In this document: positions 1 through 12,980 of the stretch, piece after piece
Numbering within the stretch: position 1 is the stretch's first letter
Layout: every line of letters starts with the position of its first letter
DNA from: Calophaca sinica
Lineage: Eukaryota > Streptophyta > Magnoliopsida > Fabales > Fabaceae
Reading direction: 5' to 3'
Length of the DNA stretch: 64,000 nt
Assembly: GCA_037113605.1 (NCBI GenBank)
Contig: CM073734.1
Span: 52,753,985-52,817,984 of the forward strand
Notes under the pieces: model-generated
What the model was told of the DNA's origin: nothing
Seen by the model: the letters and a program-made list of their open reading frames with translations, nothing else
Database searches by the model: none
Position numbers and translations under genes: made by a program

Positions 1-2746
1 AAATGAGATGGCATCATGAGAATAGAAAGAGTTCAAATGTTCTTCGCCATCCATCCGATGGTAAAGCATGGAAACACTTCGATGAGGTATATCCAGACTT
101 TGCTAGCGAGCCCAGAAATGTTAGTTTGGGTCTATGTGCCGATGGGTTTACACACCTTATGTCCAATCGTCGGCTACTCCATATTCATGTTGGTCGATAA
201 TAGTTACCCCCTACAATCTTCCCCCTGAGATGTGCATGACCAAACGTACATGTTTTTGACTTGTCTCGTACCCGGATCTTCTAACCCCAAAGCAAAGATA
301 GATGTCTACTTGCAGCCGTTGATTGATGATGTGCAACTATTGTGGTCCAATGGCTTTTTGGCGTATGATATAACCAAAAAACAAAACTTCATCATGAGGG
401 CGTGTTTGATGTAGACAATTAATGATTTTTCGGCCTATGGTATGTTGTCTGGGGACACAAGGTAAATTGGCATGCCCTCATTGTTTGGAAGACACAAAAG
501 CTTTCACTTTGAAATACGGTGCGAAGAATTCATGGTTTGATTGTCATCGTCGATTCTTGCCAGCGGATCACACTTTCAAAAGAAGTAAAAGGGCCTTTAC
601 AAGAAACAGGGCCGAGAAAGACGGCCCGCCTTACATTTACACAGGGCACGATGTATGGGAGGTGGTTAGTAGTCTTCCAAAAGTGACCGAAATTAGTTGG
701 GTTGAAAAATTGTCGGGGTATGGAGTTTGTCATAATTGGACTAAACGAAGTATATTTTGGGACCTTCCCTACTAGAGAAGAATTTCAACCCTCGATGTGA
801 TGCACATAGAGAAGAATTTCTTCGATAATATATTTAACACTGTCATGAATGATAAAGACAAGACAAAGGATAATGAAAAGGCGAGAAAGGACTTATCTAT
901 GTTTTGTGCACGTGAGGACTTGGAGATGCAAGCCTTACCCAATGGAAAGATGGGAAAGCCAAAGGCAAGATACACTTTGACATCATCAGAAGCGAAGTTG
1001 GTGTGTGAATGGATTAAGGAATTGAAAATGCCAGATGGCTATGCTTCAAACCTAGCTAGATGTGCCAATGTCTGAAAGAGTACAATGTATGGGATGAAGA
1101 GCCATGACTGCCATGTTTTCATAGAGTGTTTACTCCCAATTGCATTTCGTTCTTTGCCAGATTTTGTTTGGAAACCATTAACGGAGCTAAGTCGATTCTT
1201 CAAGGATCTTTGTTGCAATACGTTGAGGATGGAAGACTTAGTTAAGTTGAATGAGAACATACCTGTTATCATATGCAAGCTAGAAAGGATTTTTCCACCG
1301 AGATTCTTTGGCTCAATGGAGCATCTTCCAATCCATCTTCCCTATGAAGCAATGCTAGATGGTCCAGTACGATATCGGTGGATGTATCCATTTGAAAGGT
1401 GACTAACCTAGGAGATTATTTTAACTAACTACATGTTTTATTATAACTTCATAGACGTTGGATGATTGAATGTGCAGATTAATAGGTGTCTCAAAGCGGG
1501 CAATGACAAATAAGGCTAGAGTTGAAGGTTCCATATGCGCCGACTACATACACCGTGAGACAATTTATTTTTGTTCTCACTATTTCAAATCTTTCAGCTT
1601 GTTTCTAAACACAAGTTTAGGAAATGGTCCTCGTTCCGTACATGAGGGCATTCAACCAACGTTGTCTGTCCTGCACAAATGTGGTCGACAAAGTGGGAAG
1701 CCTGAAGAATATTGGCTAATGAATCAGGAATGGAAATCTGCTCATGTACATGTCTTGATTAATTGCGATGAGATTAAACCATATCTTGAGTAAGTATCTG
1801 TCGTAACACATCATTCATGATCTTGATGCACGTCATAACATATTACTTATGGATTGTGTGATCGATGTCAGCATATTCTTGGAAAATCACTCCATCAATG
1901 AAGATCACGCATCGGGACGTATATATGCAGAATTCCCCCTATGGCTGAAGGCATATGTAAGTGTAGTTCCCACAAATTGTATATTTTTTACAATCACACT
2001 CTATAAGCTTATGTGTATTATCTTCTATATAGGTGCATGATGAGGTGAATGGTGTGACAAACAAAGACATAAGGGCACTATCTTGAGGTCCTGCATCAAA
2101 GGCAACATCATGGAACATGTATTTTGTCAGTGGGTACAAGTTTCACACCGAGGCCTGGAGCAATGGTAAAAAAACTGTCAATTGCGGGGTGCATGTGACG
2201 GGTCTTACAGAAGGAGGAGAAGATGATTTTTACGGCATCATCCAACATATATTTGAACTAGAATACCATGATCTGAGCGAAAAGATAACATTATTTTATT
2301 GCGAATGGTTTGACCCAACACTGAATAGAGGCACAAAGGTTCATCCACAATATAAAATTGTGGATATTAAAATGAATAAACGTTATCCTCGTTATGATCC
2401 ATTCAACCTTGCGCAAAAAGCAAGACAAGTGTATTATGTCCCCTATCCAGAAACTTGTAGAGACATGCATGGAGGGTGTGCGGCAATTACCATAAAACCA
2501 AGGGGTCGTGTGGAGATTGACGACATGGAGGATGAAATGCCTTATCAATCTGATCAGATGTCACCCGTTCTACCCATTGCGGAAGTTGAATTGATACATG
2601 GTTTAGGTGAGAATACACAAGTAGATGTGTGCGAAGATGGTCAATCAGAAGAGGAAAAGGAAAAGGAAGCAGAAGCGAAAGAGGAAGATGACGAGGAAGA
2701 GGAAGACACATATGAGGATGACGATGAGGATAATGTCAACGAATAA
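1..2746 (+). pseudogene. tnp2: CACTA transposase TNP2 (tnp2, DUF4218, DUF4216 domains), decayed and 5'-truncated
   Basis: TNP2 is the catalytic protein that binds and cuts CACTA ends. Pieces lie in order in changing frames. Bases 3-200 give the motif starting MRWHHE, with DFASEPRNVSLGLCADGF. Bases 232-775 give the tnp2 core, including NPKAKIDVYLQPLIDD, QGKLACPHCLEDTKAF and KRSIFWDLPY. Bases 797-1075 begin MMHIEKNFFDNIFNTVMN. Bases 1085-1402 match DUF4218 (HDCHVFIECLLPIAFRSLP, MEHLPIHLPYEAM). Bases 1470-1793 continue it (KARVEGSICADYI). Bases 2117-2746 are DUF4216 (YFVSGYKFHTEAWSNGK) with a Glu/Asp-rich tail of about 40 residues. A short intron with GT...AG ends is likely near 1399-1452. Frameshifts and stops at several joints, such as about 200-230 and 414-470, mean no intact product. 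Confidence 0.92.
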
Positions 2747-3406
2747 CTTATTGTCGAATAACTTATTTTATAAAGATGTTTTTGGGGGTTTTCTAATGTG
2801 GGTGTTTTATGTATGTGTCCTAAGATTGAATTTTGGTGTTTGAAGATGTATTTTTAAATAGGCCTTAAACCTTTTTTCCATTCCATGCAATTTATAAACT
2901 GATAGTGTACTACATATATTTTTGCTCTTGTGTGCTGCACTAGAAAAGATAAGTTGATTTTGTTATGCAATCTTCAGAATTTGTTTATAACTTATTTTGC
3001 ATTTGTTTTGCTGTTATGTTCTGTTTATATATGTTCTGTTGCTGCACTGCATCTGTTTGTAACTTAGTCTTATAAGTTGTTTTCAATTTTGTGATTACTG
3101 AAATTCTTGATTATATTCAATTTTGTGATTACTAACATGCAATCACATGTAGTTCTCATTTCCATGTTTTGGAACACACTGTGAATTGTGATCATTTGAT
3201 TTAAATCTAACGAAATTAGCAATTCGGATGGTGTCTACAGACTTTATGTGGTATGTAATTCTTTCTGTCAATATAGCAACATAAATCTGATATAGGATTT
3301 AATGCATATCTCACCACACTGCAATTGTTTATAATTTACTCTTCTAAGTTGTTTTAAATTTTGTGATTAATGAAATGCTTAATTATATTTAATTTTGTGA
3401 CAGCAG
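2747..3406 (+). other. AT-rich spacer between the two CACTA genes
   Basis: No coding signal is visible. Two related short stretches recur, the AATTTTGTGATTA motif near 3088-3130 and again near 3357-3400, ending in GTGACAGCAG just before the next start codon. This looks like 3' flank of tnp2 followed by an intron or 5' leader of the second gene. Confidence 0.5.
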
Positions 3407-4731
3407 ATGAATATCAGAGGTCGTGGCAATAAGGGAAAGGCTATTTCTAATAGTGGTCGATCGAGACTTTTACGACCAGGCCAGCTTCCAGCAGAGCGAG
3501 ATCGCTTGCGTTGCCTAATTCGTGCGCCCACACCACCAGCCCAGGCACCCACACGACCAGCTCGGGCACCCACACCACCAACCCATTTGGCCCCACCACC
3601 AGACATACCAGCAACCCGAGGTCACACCGATCGTCTCCACCACCTTCCCAACCGACAACATCACCCATACAGACCTCTACCCCTGAGGCCTTCACATTTG
3701 TTCTAACTCCAGGTAGAGGCCTTCCACACCTGGGTGCACAGGCTCAGGCAGAGGAGGAAGTTCATAGAGACCACCACCACCAGGAGGTGGACGGGGACGA
3801 GGACCACCACCACGAGGAGGAGGTGGATGATGACAACCACTCGGAGGACGGGGAAGGGGAGGGGAACCCTCCTCCTTACGTGCCAGAGAGAGACTCTGAT
3901 GGCAAGATCATCATAAGACCTCATGGTCGAGGGTAAATTACAATTAGTAATCAGCTTCTTTTTTTTTTCAAGTGATTAAGTACTCCATAATTGTTTTATG
4001 TGCTTTTTTATTTTATGCTTTATGAATCTCTTGAAGGGCAATTGTGCACCACTTGGTGTTGTAAGCAATGCAGTTGCGATGCAAGCAAAGTTATTTGTAT
4101 TTTGTTCTTAGTATTAGTATAGATCCAGTAACATGGTTGTTCAAGTTTCTATTGAAACATGTTACAAGTTGAGAATATTGCTATTAATTTCCTTTTCTCC
4201 ACCTCAACTGCTATGTCCTATAATTAATGTAGATGTAAGGATTGATTATGATGCAAAATGAATATGCATCATCCATTATGTGGTGCTCATACGATGCACA
4301 GAGAATTCTAATTAAGATGTAATTCATAAATAGAACTTTTAGGTTGTTCAAGCAATCTGTCAAGATATTGGTTCTCCATTTTGTTACTTTCTGAAATTTA
4401 CTTTATTTATACTGCTTTTCCTCCTCTTATGTTGTCTAGTTATATGTTAGTTTTTCTTGTTGGTTAGTTATATGCTAGTTTTTCTTTACACACTTCATTT
4501 GATTTTTAATTGTACTTCTGATATTTTGTAGGTAAGTTCCTTGCAAGGAGGTTGCCGATGCCATTAGGAGAATAATACAGACACAGTTTCGAGGTGCTTA
4601 CTATTGCTGGAGTAAGACACCTCAGGAGGTGAAAGACCATTGGTGGAAATTATTCCTAGCAAGTATAATATTTTGTGTGTTGGCAGTAACTTATTTTCTA
4701 ATTTATATCAACAAACACAATGAAAGATTAC

Positions 4732-4807
<76 letters not shown>

Positions 4808-5806
4808 GCAAAAAAATGTGTCGTTTTAGCCTTATCCCGAGAATCAAATTTATCACTTGTTTAACCAGAGAGGCGCAAAGCGTCTTGCGGATATGCTCAC
4901 GAAGGGGAGGAAGAGGGGGACCCGACCCAACTGGATGGGTGAAGAAGCTTATGTCGGTATTGTTTCCCACTGGAGAGGTACAACCTTCAAAAAGCTCTCT
5001 GCCCAAAACAAGACCAATCGGGCTTTGACTAGAGGCAGAGCAGTCCACACCTCAGGCCGCAAGGCTCATCTTGACATGGCACTTGAGATCGTAAGTATTA
5101 ATTTCACATTTATTGTTTGGTTCATCATAATAGGTCGTATATATCTTTAAACACTTGTTCACTTTATTTCAGGCTAGGAAGCTTGGATGAGATTTGCATC
5201 CTTACGAGCTCTTCATAAAAACCCACAAGAGGAAGAAGACTGATGAGTGGGTTGATCACAGGGTTGGGACAACTTATGTATGTTATTGGTTGTATACATT
5301 TTTTGTCATTAATTTTAATGTGTTTTTCCTATTAATCAGGAACATTATCATCAAAGTTTGAGCCATATACAGACGCAGATTGATGAGATCAGGGCGATGG
5401 GGTGCAGGAAGTGGATGCGGCGACAAGGGTCCAATTGTGGCAAGAGTCCGCTGGGGGTTATTCTTGGGGACGAGTTTACGGCACAACAGATTTGTCCGCC
5501 AACCTCCATCGTGGGGCAACGTCGTTTACTCATGAATCCCGAACATCTACTGCGATCGAGGCAGAAAGGGCAGCGAGACTTAGAGCTGAGGTGGCAGCAG
5601 CTAGAGCCATGGAGGTTGCTAAAGAGGCTCAAAAGCGCATGAAGACTCTGGAGAATGATATGTAAACTATTTTGGCGCAATTCCAGAAGCGCATGCAGGC
5701 TCTGGAGCGGCAATCAGCTGGTGTGTCCAGCTCTGCGAGTCGTCTGAGTCCGCATCCTCACTACGATGATGATTTGGATGATCAGTCACTAGATGGGGAC
5801 GATTGA
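3407..5806 (+). pseudogene. Second CACTA gene, Transposase_24 (Ptta/En/Spm) family, decayed
   Basis: This family is the accessory, TnpA-like protein found beside tnp2 in plant CACTA elements; it is thought to bind subterminal repeats. Bases 3407-3936 encode a proline- and histidine-rich, then acidic, N-terminal region in two frames. It ends DSDGKIIIRPHGRG at the likely donor of an intron running to about 4533. The next exon (about 4533-4665) contains KDHWWKLF. A second intron holds a TTA microsatellite. From about 4832 the reading is the diagnostic NRALTRGRAVHTSGRKAH, and then KTHKRKKTDEWVDHRVGTTY near 5219-5280. A coiled-coil-like Ala/Glu/Arg segment (about 5540-5660) and an acidic tail follow to a stop at 5804-5806. 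An in-frame TGA near 5187 and a TAA near 5662 break it. Confidence 0.85.
4730..4807. repeat. (TTA)n microsatellite, about 25 units
   Basis: An uninterrupted run of TTA/ATT triplets of roughly 75 bases lies in an intron of the second CACTA gene. It produces poly-Leu and poly-Tyr shadow frames that are not real proteins. Confidence 0.97.
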
Positions 5807-6149
5807 TTTAGTTTTAGTTTTTTTATCCTATTTTGTGTAGTTGGCAATATTTTGGATGAAAAATCAGTATTTGGTAGTATTTTTAATTGCCAGTATTTTT
5901 CATCCTATTTTGTGCAGTATTTCAGTTTGTTTTAGGTTTTTTATCCTATGTTGTACTACATTTTGGATGATTTTCAGTACTTAAGTTTGTTTATAATCTA
6001 TATTTTTACTATAATACATTTTGTAATTGACCGAGTTTCATTGTGGTTTTAATTCATATTGTGTTGTTGGTTGAGTTAATAGTTTGATATTGGATTGTTG
6101 GTTTTCAATAGCAAGTTAAAGATTATTAGTTGTTAATTGGTTGATCCCA

Positions 6150-6523
6150 AAATACAAGCAGTAGCAGACAATACTATACAACGTAGCGTAGGCCCAGCCG
6201 ACGCTAATTATAGTATAGGTTTAGCATCGGCCAAAGCTGACACAAAGGATAAGAAAGAAATGTCACAGATTTAGCGTGGGCCTAGCCAACGCTAATATTA
6301 GCGTCGGTCCTTTAGATCACTGACTTTAGTGTCCACTTAGAGTAGGCGTGGCCGACGCTAATTAGTGTTGGATGAAAAACAGCCGACGCTAACGGTTAGC
6401 TTCGATAGTTAAAGTGTCGACCTCGACACTGACGCTAATCCGACGCTAATCATGATTTAGCGTCGGGTTTTTTCAATTAGCGTCGGCTTTTGGGCTATGC
6501 TAACGAGCAACATTCTAGTAGTG
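6150..6523 (+). repeat. CACTA subterminal repeats and 3' terminal inverted repeat
   Basis: Short degenerate repeats related to TTAGCGTCGG and its complement CCGACGCTAA occur about a dozen times in both orientations between 6180 and 6490. Closely spaced examples lie at about 6350-6390 and 6430-6485. They stop about 20 bases before the terminal CATTCTAGTAGTG (6511-6523). In En/Spm such arrays are the binding sites for the TnpA-type protein. That role here is inferred from position and family. Confidence 0.9.
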
Positions 6524-6526
6524 CTT

Positions 6527-6690
6527 AGTGTTAGGTTTATTCGGAGGAAAGCCAATGGGTCGCTCATTCTTTAGCAAGAGTAGCCCCTGATATGCCTAGC
6601 CCCCACTTATTTCATGATATTCCACTTTGTATTGCTTCGTTGATTTATAATGAAATGTGGTGATTTTATTCTTGTCAAAAAAATTATTTA
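6527..6690 (+). pseudogene. L1 LINE ORF2 tail (RNase H C-terminus) and 3' end
   Basis: In one frame the bases read VAHSLARVAPDMPSPHLF, continuing HDIPLCIASLIYNEMW and a stop at about 6660. This is the usual C-terminus of the RNase H domain that ends plant L1 ORF2 proteins. A one-base shift just upstream restores RRKAN in front of it. After the stop, TTCTTGTCAAAAAAA at about 6668-6686 looks like a plant L1 3' end with a short poly-A. The CACTA end at 6523 abuts it, so the rest of the LINE lies beyond the CACTA or was lost. Confidence 0.75.
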
Positions 6691-7024
6691 ATATTGATGG
6701 TTAAAAACATATTCGATGTCAAGTTATTAAACATTAGCTAGCATATGTTGGGGGTTCATATTTGACTTTCATTAATGTTTGTTGTGTACAATATTTTACG
6801 TTAACGTTCGCATTATATTAACTTTTTTTACTAGTTCTTCACATATTAACATTAGCATTGGCCAACCAAAAAGATTAATTGCCTAAGCAGACTTCTGCAC
6901 AATTGAATTTGGAACAGTTGAGCTTGATATTTTACTAAGACTAGTTAAAATCTAGAACATTTTATGGAAATAGAAATTCATGAGTTCAAAAAATAAACTT
7001 ATAGGTTATATATTTTGTTAGGAG
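6691..7024. other. AT-rich spacer
   Basis: Nothing recognisable was seen between the LINE tail and the next LINE insertion apart from low-complexity AT-rich DNA. Confidence 0.5.
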
Positions 7025-7089
7025 AAAATAAATGTCTTCTTTCTTTCTTTTTTTTTTGGTAAAGAAAGGGGCTAAAGGACCAAGTAATA

Positions 7090-10000
7090 CAATTAGACAG
7101 CAACACAACGAGGAGTAGAAATTCCTAAACTATCAGAAAGCAAAAGATGCCCAACTTGGGAAGGGCACTGCTCATACAAGATCAAAGGGGTACTATGATT
7201 ACAACCTATATTAGCCAGGGCGTCTGCACACTTATTAGCTTCCCTATAGATGTGGATCAACCGGACTTGCCAAGGAAGCTTCATAAGCTTCCGAATCTCC
7301 TGCACAAGGCTCTAACTAACAGGACTAGATGAGTTCTCATTGTTAACAATGTGGCAAGCAATGGCAGCATCAACTTGAATCTCCACCGCTCTAAATCCCT
7401 TATCTCTAGCCAGCTTTAACCCCTCAAAAACTCCCCACAACTAAGCAATAATAGCAATACAGCTACCAAGATATTTAGAGTAACCACAGATCCATTTAGC
7501 GTTATGATCTTTAAACAATCCACCACACCCAGCTATCGTGTTTCCATTCTTTAATGCACCATCAGAATTTAAACACACCCAATTAATAGGGGGAGGAATC
7601 CTTTTGATATCAATATAACTAGTTGACTTACTGGTCCCATCCAAGTGGATTTGTTCAGTTACCTTAAATACTCCTGCAGCCTCTTATAAACTTCCCTCCA
7701 GGGCCGAATGGGTCTAATAAAGTTACTATCGTGCATTTCTTTATTTCTCCAGGACCAAAGGACATGACTAGTAGTGGCTCAAACAGTCTCCCACTCAAAG
7801 GAGTCAACATGCCTACCATTTTGGTCCAGATTAAGCTGCACCTATTGCTCATAATTGCTCATGAAAAAGGGTCCCCTCATTTTCGGTTTCAACTGATGCA
7901 TCCAAACTGAAGTAGCTAGAGGGCAATCTTTTAGAACGTGAAGCCCTGTTTCCATAACAGAATGACAGTAGCAGCAAAAAGGATCCCCTAGGCCAAACCT
8001 ATGCTTCCTTTGGTTAGTCAATAGTCATTTGTGAACCACCATTCTAACTCTCTCAGGAACCCTTAGCTTCCAAACCTTGGGCCAGATAGTCGAGTTACTC
8101 AACCTGTCCAAGCCAGCTAATAACTCATAAGCACCAGCCACTGAGAAATCCCCAATCTTGCTACCAGGCCAAAGCCGCAGATCAGCAGGCCTATCATCAA
8201 TAGGTGGCACCAACGCACGAATTTTTAAGCATATGCTGAGGGATGAACCACTGCATATCTTGCAACCTCCAACCACCAGCCTCATCCACCAACTCACATA
8301 CGCTCAAACTGTCAAATTCAGGAGGAATATGCGCCAACAACGAGCCCAACTTCAAACCGGTTGGACCCAAAAATCATGCCAAACCTTGATGGACTCGCCA
8401 TTACCTATGGCCCAATAAGAGAGGTTCTCAATCTGAGGCCACAATCTAACCAGATGCTTCCAGAGGCTCGAATCCATAGACTTAGCCACCAACCCATGAT
8501 CATCATTACCATCCTTGCTATATTTACCTCTCAAGACATCACACCAAAGTTTAGTCTCATCATGAAAAAATCCCAACAAAGCTTCATAAGACACACATCA
8601 TTGACAACAGCTAAATTCCTACTGCCCAATTCACCAAAATTTTTAGGCAACATGACAGACTTCCAATTAATAGCATGATGTCTCCTATGATCACCCTCAT
8701 CACCCCAAATAAAATTTCTTTGAAGCTGCTAGATTTCTTGAAGACAAGCCCGGGGCACAGAGTCACCCGGCCTGCAAATGAAAGCTAATTAGCTTTCCAA
8801 GAGGCGAGCTTTTTCTTCACACTGTCCACAAGAAATCTAAAATCCGCTCGCCTTGGTGCTCTCCCTAACAGGGGCACGCCAAGATACTTTCCCAATGAGA
8901 ATTTTTCTTTAAAACCGGATTGATGACTCAGCTGGCGCCTGGCATTAGGAGGTACATTCTAAGAGAACTAAATAGTAGTTTTCTCCACACTCACTTGTTG
9001 ACCCGACACATCACAAAATTGAGTAAGAGTATTATTAATACAATCCATCTGAGCCTCCGAAGCTTGGCCAAACAATAAAAGATCATCTGCAAACATTAAA
9101 TAAGACACAAGAGGGCCATTCCTACCAGCTTTAATCGGATTCCACCTCCCATCTTCCACTGCTTGCGAAATGAGATGAGACAACTTATCCATACAAGCCA
9201 CGAAAATATAAGGCGACATTGGGTCACCTTGGCAAATTCCTCTTTGCGGATGAAAGAAAGGCGATCTATTTCCATTCCACATCACATTAGATTGAACACT
9301 AGAAATACACGCCATGATGATATGGATTAGAGTATCCGGGATAGCTGCTTCCTTCAGAACCTGCAAAATAAAAGACCACTTAAGTTTGTCATAAGCTTTA
9401 GCCAGATCCACCTTGATAGCGAAGAAACCTTTCCTTCCTCTCATCATTTTCATACTATGCACCAACTCCTGAGCCACCACAATGTTTTCTTGAATATTCC
9501 TCCCTGGAATAAAGCCAGTTTGGAAAGGAGAGATGATATTAGCAATCACAGGCTTCAATCTATTGACCACCACTTTGGTTACAACCTTATAGATTGTATT
9601 ACACAACGAAATAGGACGAAATTGGCTAACAAATATCAGTATTATTAACAGAAGCATTCTCCTGCAGATTCAACCACACAAACTCCACCACCGACTCCCC
9701 CACCAAATGCCACGACTTTTGGAAGAAACCTGGAGGAAAACCATCTGGGCCTGGCGCCTTCCAAGCTCCCATACTGAAAATTTCTCTCCTAACCTTCTCA
9801 GCATCAACAGGAAAATTCAAACGGGATCTATCCTCATTAGACAGAGGATTATAAGAAAAATTAGTATTGATCCAAGGCCCAAACACTTGCCTCTCAGAGA
9901 ATAGCTGCTTATAGAAATCATTCACCATACTTTGCAGCTCAACTTCATCTTCAACCCAGCTACCATTGTGATTTCGAAGGGCCAAAATTTTATTCCTTCT

Positions 10001-11133
10001 CCTATGGTTAAGAGTCTTAACATGGTAATATCTAGTGTTTCTGTCTCCATCCCTCAACCACTTGGCTCGAGATTTCTGATGCCAAGTTAGCTCTTCTTGA
10101 TAAAGCACAGTGTTCAACTCATTTTGGAGAGATTGCTCAAGCTACAGAAGATGTCTATTACCTCGTCCCTCAACAAACTTATTTTGAATGCCCCCAATAT
10201 GGGCCAAAAGGAATTTCTTCCTCCTAGACACTTCACCAAAGGTGGTACTTCTCCAATCCTGAAAATGTCTCTCCATATTAATAATATTCTGCCTAACCCC
10301 TATAGCATTATTCCAACACCCTCTCACAGTCTCATAGTACGATGGGCGGGTCTTCCAGGATCTTTCATACCTAATGGGCCTCAATTATTAAGCACAGGAG
10401 TGCCAAAGGGGAAAATAAGAATCGGGTGATGGTCCGAGAACTTGACTGTTGGCAGGACTTTGACCAAAGCATCTGGAATTGCAATTCTCCAAGCATCATT
10501 GCACATAGCACGGTCTAGTCTTTCAAATAGACGAACACCATTAATCTTAGGACCCCTCCAGGTGAATTTAGAACCAACAACGCCTAAATCCAGCAAATGG
10601 CAACGATCAATCCTATCAGCAAAATTACTACACTTCCTCTGGTTCACAGCTGCACCTCCCTTCTTTTCATGAGCACATAAAATATCATTGAAGTCACTAG
10701 CTAACAACCAAGCACCAGATAAGGAATTCGCAATGACCTTAGGCTCGTTCTACATTTCACCCCTGCTCTCCTCATAGGGGCTCACATAAACTGCTGAGAA
10801 GAACCATTCTTTATCTCTAGCTAAAACCATCTTGAGATGAAGGAATTGAAAATTATTAATCAACACAGAAATAGAAATCCTCTCACTTTGCTAGGCAACA
10901 ATAATGCCCCCTGAGAAGCCTCAAATATTAGAAAATTGAAACCCATCAAAGCCTAAGCGGTTAAAGGTGGACCTTAACCTCTCGGCATCAACTCTTAACT
11001 CCATCACAACAACAACATATGGATGATAACTATCCATATATTGTTTACACACACGAAAGAAATCTCGACTACCAGCACCCCTACAGTTCCAAAGGAACAA
11101 CTTATTATGGTTGTGATTCATTACTAACATCAA
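7090..11133 (-). pseudogene. LINE ORF2: endonuclease, reverse transcriptase, zf-RVT, RNase H
   Basis: This protein nicks target DNA and copies LINE RNA into it. In coding order, 11133-10381 is the EEP endonuclease. It has the N-terminal LFLWNCRGAGS, SDFNDILCAHEKKGG written here as ASDFNDIL, and the C-terminal FSDHHPILI. Bases 10117-9626 lead into the reverse transcriptase (MGAWKAPGPDGFPPGFFQ). Bases 9657-8968 hold RT motifs including PFQTGFIPGRNI, QGDPMSPYIF and the catalytic FADD (9082-9093). Bases 8594-8025 are the linker and zf-RVT region (KIGDFSVAGAYELL). Bases 7644-7093 are an RVT_3 RNase H (WVCLNSDGAL, IHIYREANKCADALANIG). The first catalytic residue of RNase H is retained in the SDGA motif. 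Stops lie near 10920, 10740, 9615 and 7441 among others. Confidence 0.93.
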
Positions 11134-11165
11134 TCAATGTTCATAGTGACCCCCTCGTCTCTCAC

Positions 11166-12980
11166 CTAAGTTTCATCAACCTCTACCGAAGTCTCAAGTA
11201 CAATCTCCATATCCGATCCTTGGACTTCCAACTTATCAGAATGTTCCTCTCCCTCACCATTCCCCACAGTCCCAGAAGAAGGCGGGTCAGAAAAGTGGTG
11301 ATGGTGAGTAGGAATCTTTCCATTGAGGCTTCTATCTGATGGTCGAGTTAGGTGAAGAGGACTGATGCTCGACGGTTTATGAGCCAAATCAATATTCTCC
11401 AATTCTTGCACCTTTTTTGCAATCACCACGTGCTCCACTGAGCTACTCACGTGATTAAATAAATGGCCCACCGTGTTTTGACTCTCCTTGTGTCTCACCA
11501 AATCCTCTCTCCTAGAGTCAACAAGGTCAGCCTTATTAATAGCAATACATCCGTCAACTGAGATCTTCCTGGGAAACCGCAAATGATCATTAGCATTAGC
11601 ACTGACTTTTCCTTCCTTAAATTCCACGAGATTCTGGGACTTGTCAGCAGACTTGCCTTTTTTGTTTTTATTGATTTCCTCAACATTCACTTCCTGAATA
11701 ATCTCCTTGTCTTTTTGTTTTTTGCTGATTTCTTCAATATTCGCTCACTGAAATGTCTCCTTGTCAATAGCCTCATTATCGTGATTGACCTCCTCAGCAA
11801 AATTCTCCTGATTTTCCTCCAAAATTAAAAATTGCGATCCCACAAAATTAGGGCCCGTTTGTCGCTGCTCGCCACCACCGCCACCGACTGGCTCGAACAC
11901 AGGATTCCTCCTCGACTTTATCTGCTTTTGAACTTCCACCCAAGGTCCGTATTTGATATCTCCTTTCTTCTGATTAAGAGCGTATCTACTACCACCATCA
12001 CCTCCCTTGGTGACCACCTCCTTATCAGCTTGAGCCTTTTCTGGGCATCCTTCAACATAATGTCCAAACTTGCCACATTGCAGACACAGCAGGTGCAATC
12101 CTTCATATTCAATCTTGTAATAGCCTCCATCAACCTCAAATACAGCTAACAAAGGCTTAGTCAGGTCTAGCTCCACACAGAATCTCGCATAGTTGCCACG
12201 CTCTTTCTGCAGAGTGGTCTTATCCACCTTCACCGTGCGGTCAATCCTATTACCCATGAACTTTAAAAACTTAGTATCATAGTATTCGATAGATAAATCG
12301 AAAAGCCGCACCCAGACCGCCACCGATTTAATGGCTTCACTTGATGGATGAAAGTTGGGGATCTATTCTCTCATCGTTAGGTAATGCTCATATATCAGCC
12401 ACGACCCTTCAATGAGAGCTATCTTATGATCCTCCATATTTGAGAATGTAACCAGATAATTCATGTCCCAAATCAATGATGGTAATAACTCCTTTTCTCA
12501 CCCACATCTGTTTTAGTCTTGCCTCCAATGCCTTGTAGCCGATCATTCTCCCCAGCAACTTCACGATTACACCAAACTTCCAACGTCTCCTGATTCTTTC
12601 GACTTCCTTCTCCGAGAGAACGAAGGAAGGGCACTCATATATGCCCATCTTGTTCTCTATGATTGACATACCCTCATTCTCCTTCTCCAAGTTGCTTTCA
12701 TCCCCTTCCTCCTCCTCGAAATCTCCCATCGAGTCAAAACTATCTCCATCACTATCATCTGAGCTATCCTCAGGGCCCTCCCCTCTGAACGACCTCCTAA
12801 CACTGCATTCTTATACAACATTTCCCTCCTTCCCTGCCCCTCGTCCTCCATTAGATCAACATAAGAAATTGGTCTCGAGGACTCCCCCATGAAGCCATGA
12901 TCTCCTCCTTTAACCTTCTTGGTACTCCTGGCCACCAAGTCCACTTCCTCCACCGAGAGATGTTTCTCCGCTTCTGCCAC
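11166..12980 (-). pseudogene. LINE ORF1 (DUF4283 and zinc knuckle RNA-binding protein)
   Basis: ORF1 packages the LINE RNA. The chosen start, ATG at 12980, lies about 21 bases inside the 5' boundary. Bases 12729-12424 and 12323-12100 carry the DUF4283 domain (KLLGRMIGYKALEARLKQMW, AVWVRLFDLSIEYYDTKFL). A knuckle of the form CX2CX4HX4C (CLQCGKFGHYVEGC) lies near 12050-12090. The C-terminal part (to 11166) is low complexity and acidic. A frameshift near 12690 and stops near 12360-12420 and 11740 split it. Confidence 0.9.

Larger units (their letters stand above)
1..6523 (+). mobile_element. CACTA (En/Spm) DNA transposon, 3' part, left end outside window
   Basis: The segment reads in order a tnp2-type transposase, a second Transposase_24 (Ptta/En/Spm) gene, a block of short subterminal repeats, and a terminus ending in CTAGTAGTG at 6515-6523. 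That terminus is the reverse complement of CACTACTAG, the canonical CACTA end. The first transposase residues already lie inside the conserved tnp2 domain at base 3, so the 5' end lies left of the window. Both genes carry stops and frameshifts, so the copy cannot move itself. The base after 6523 begins the tail of an L1 LINE, which suggests insertion into or beside that LINE. The 3-bp target duplication (CTT at 6524-6526 if present) cannot be confirmed without the left end. Confidence 0.93.

Noticed and set aside
4629..5028. Poly-Leu and poly-Tyr proteins
   Set aside because: They are frames of the TTA microsatellite lying in an intron of the second CACTA gene.
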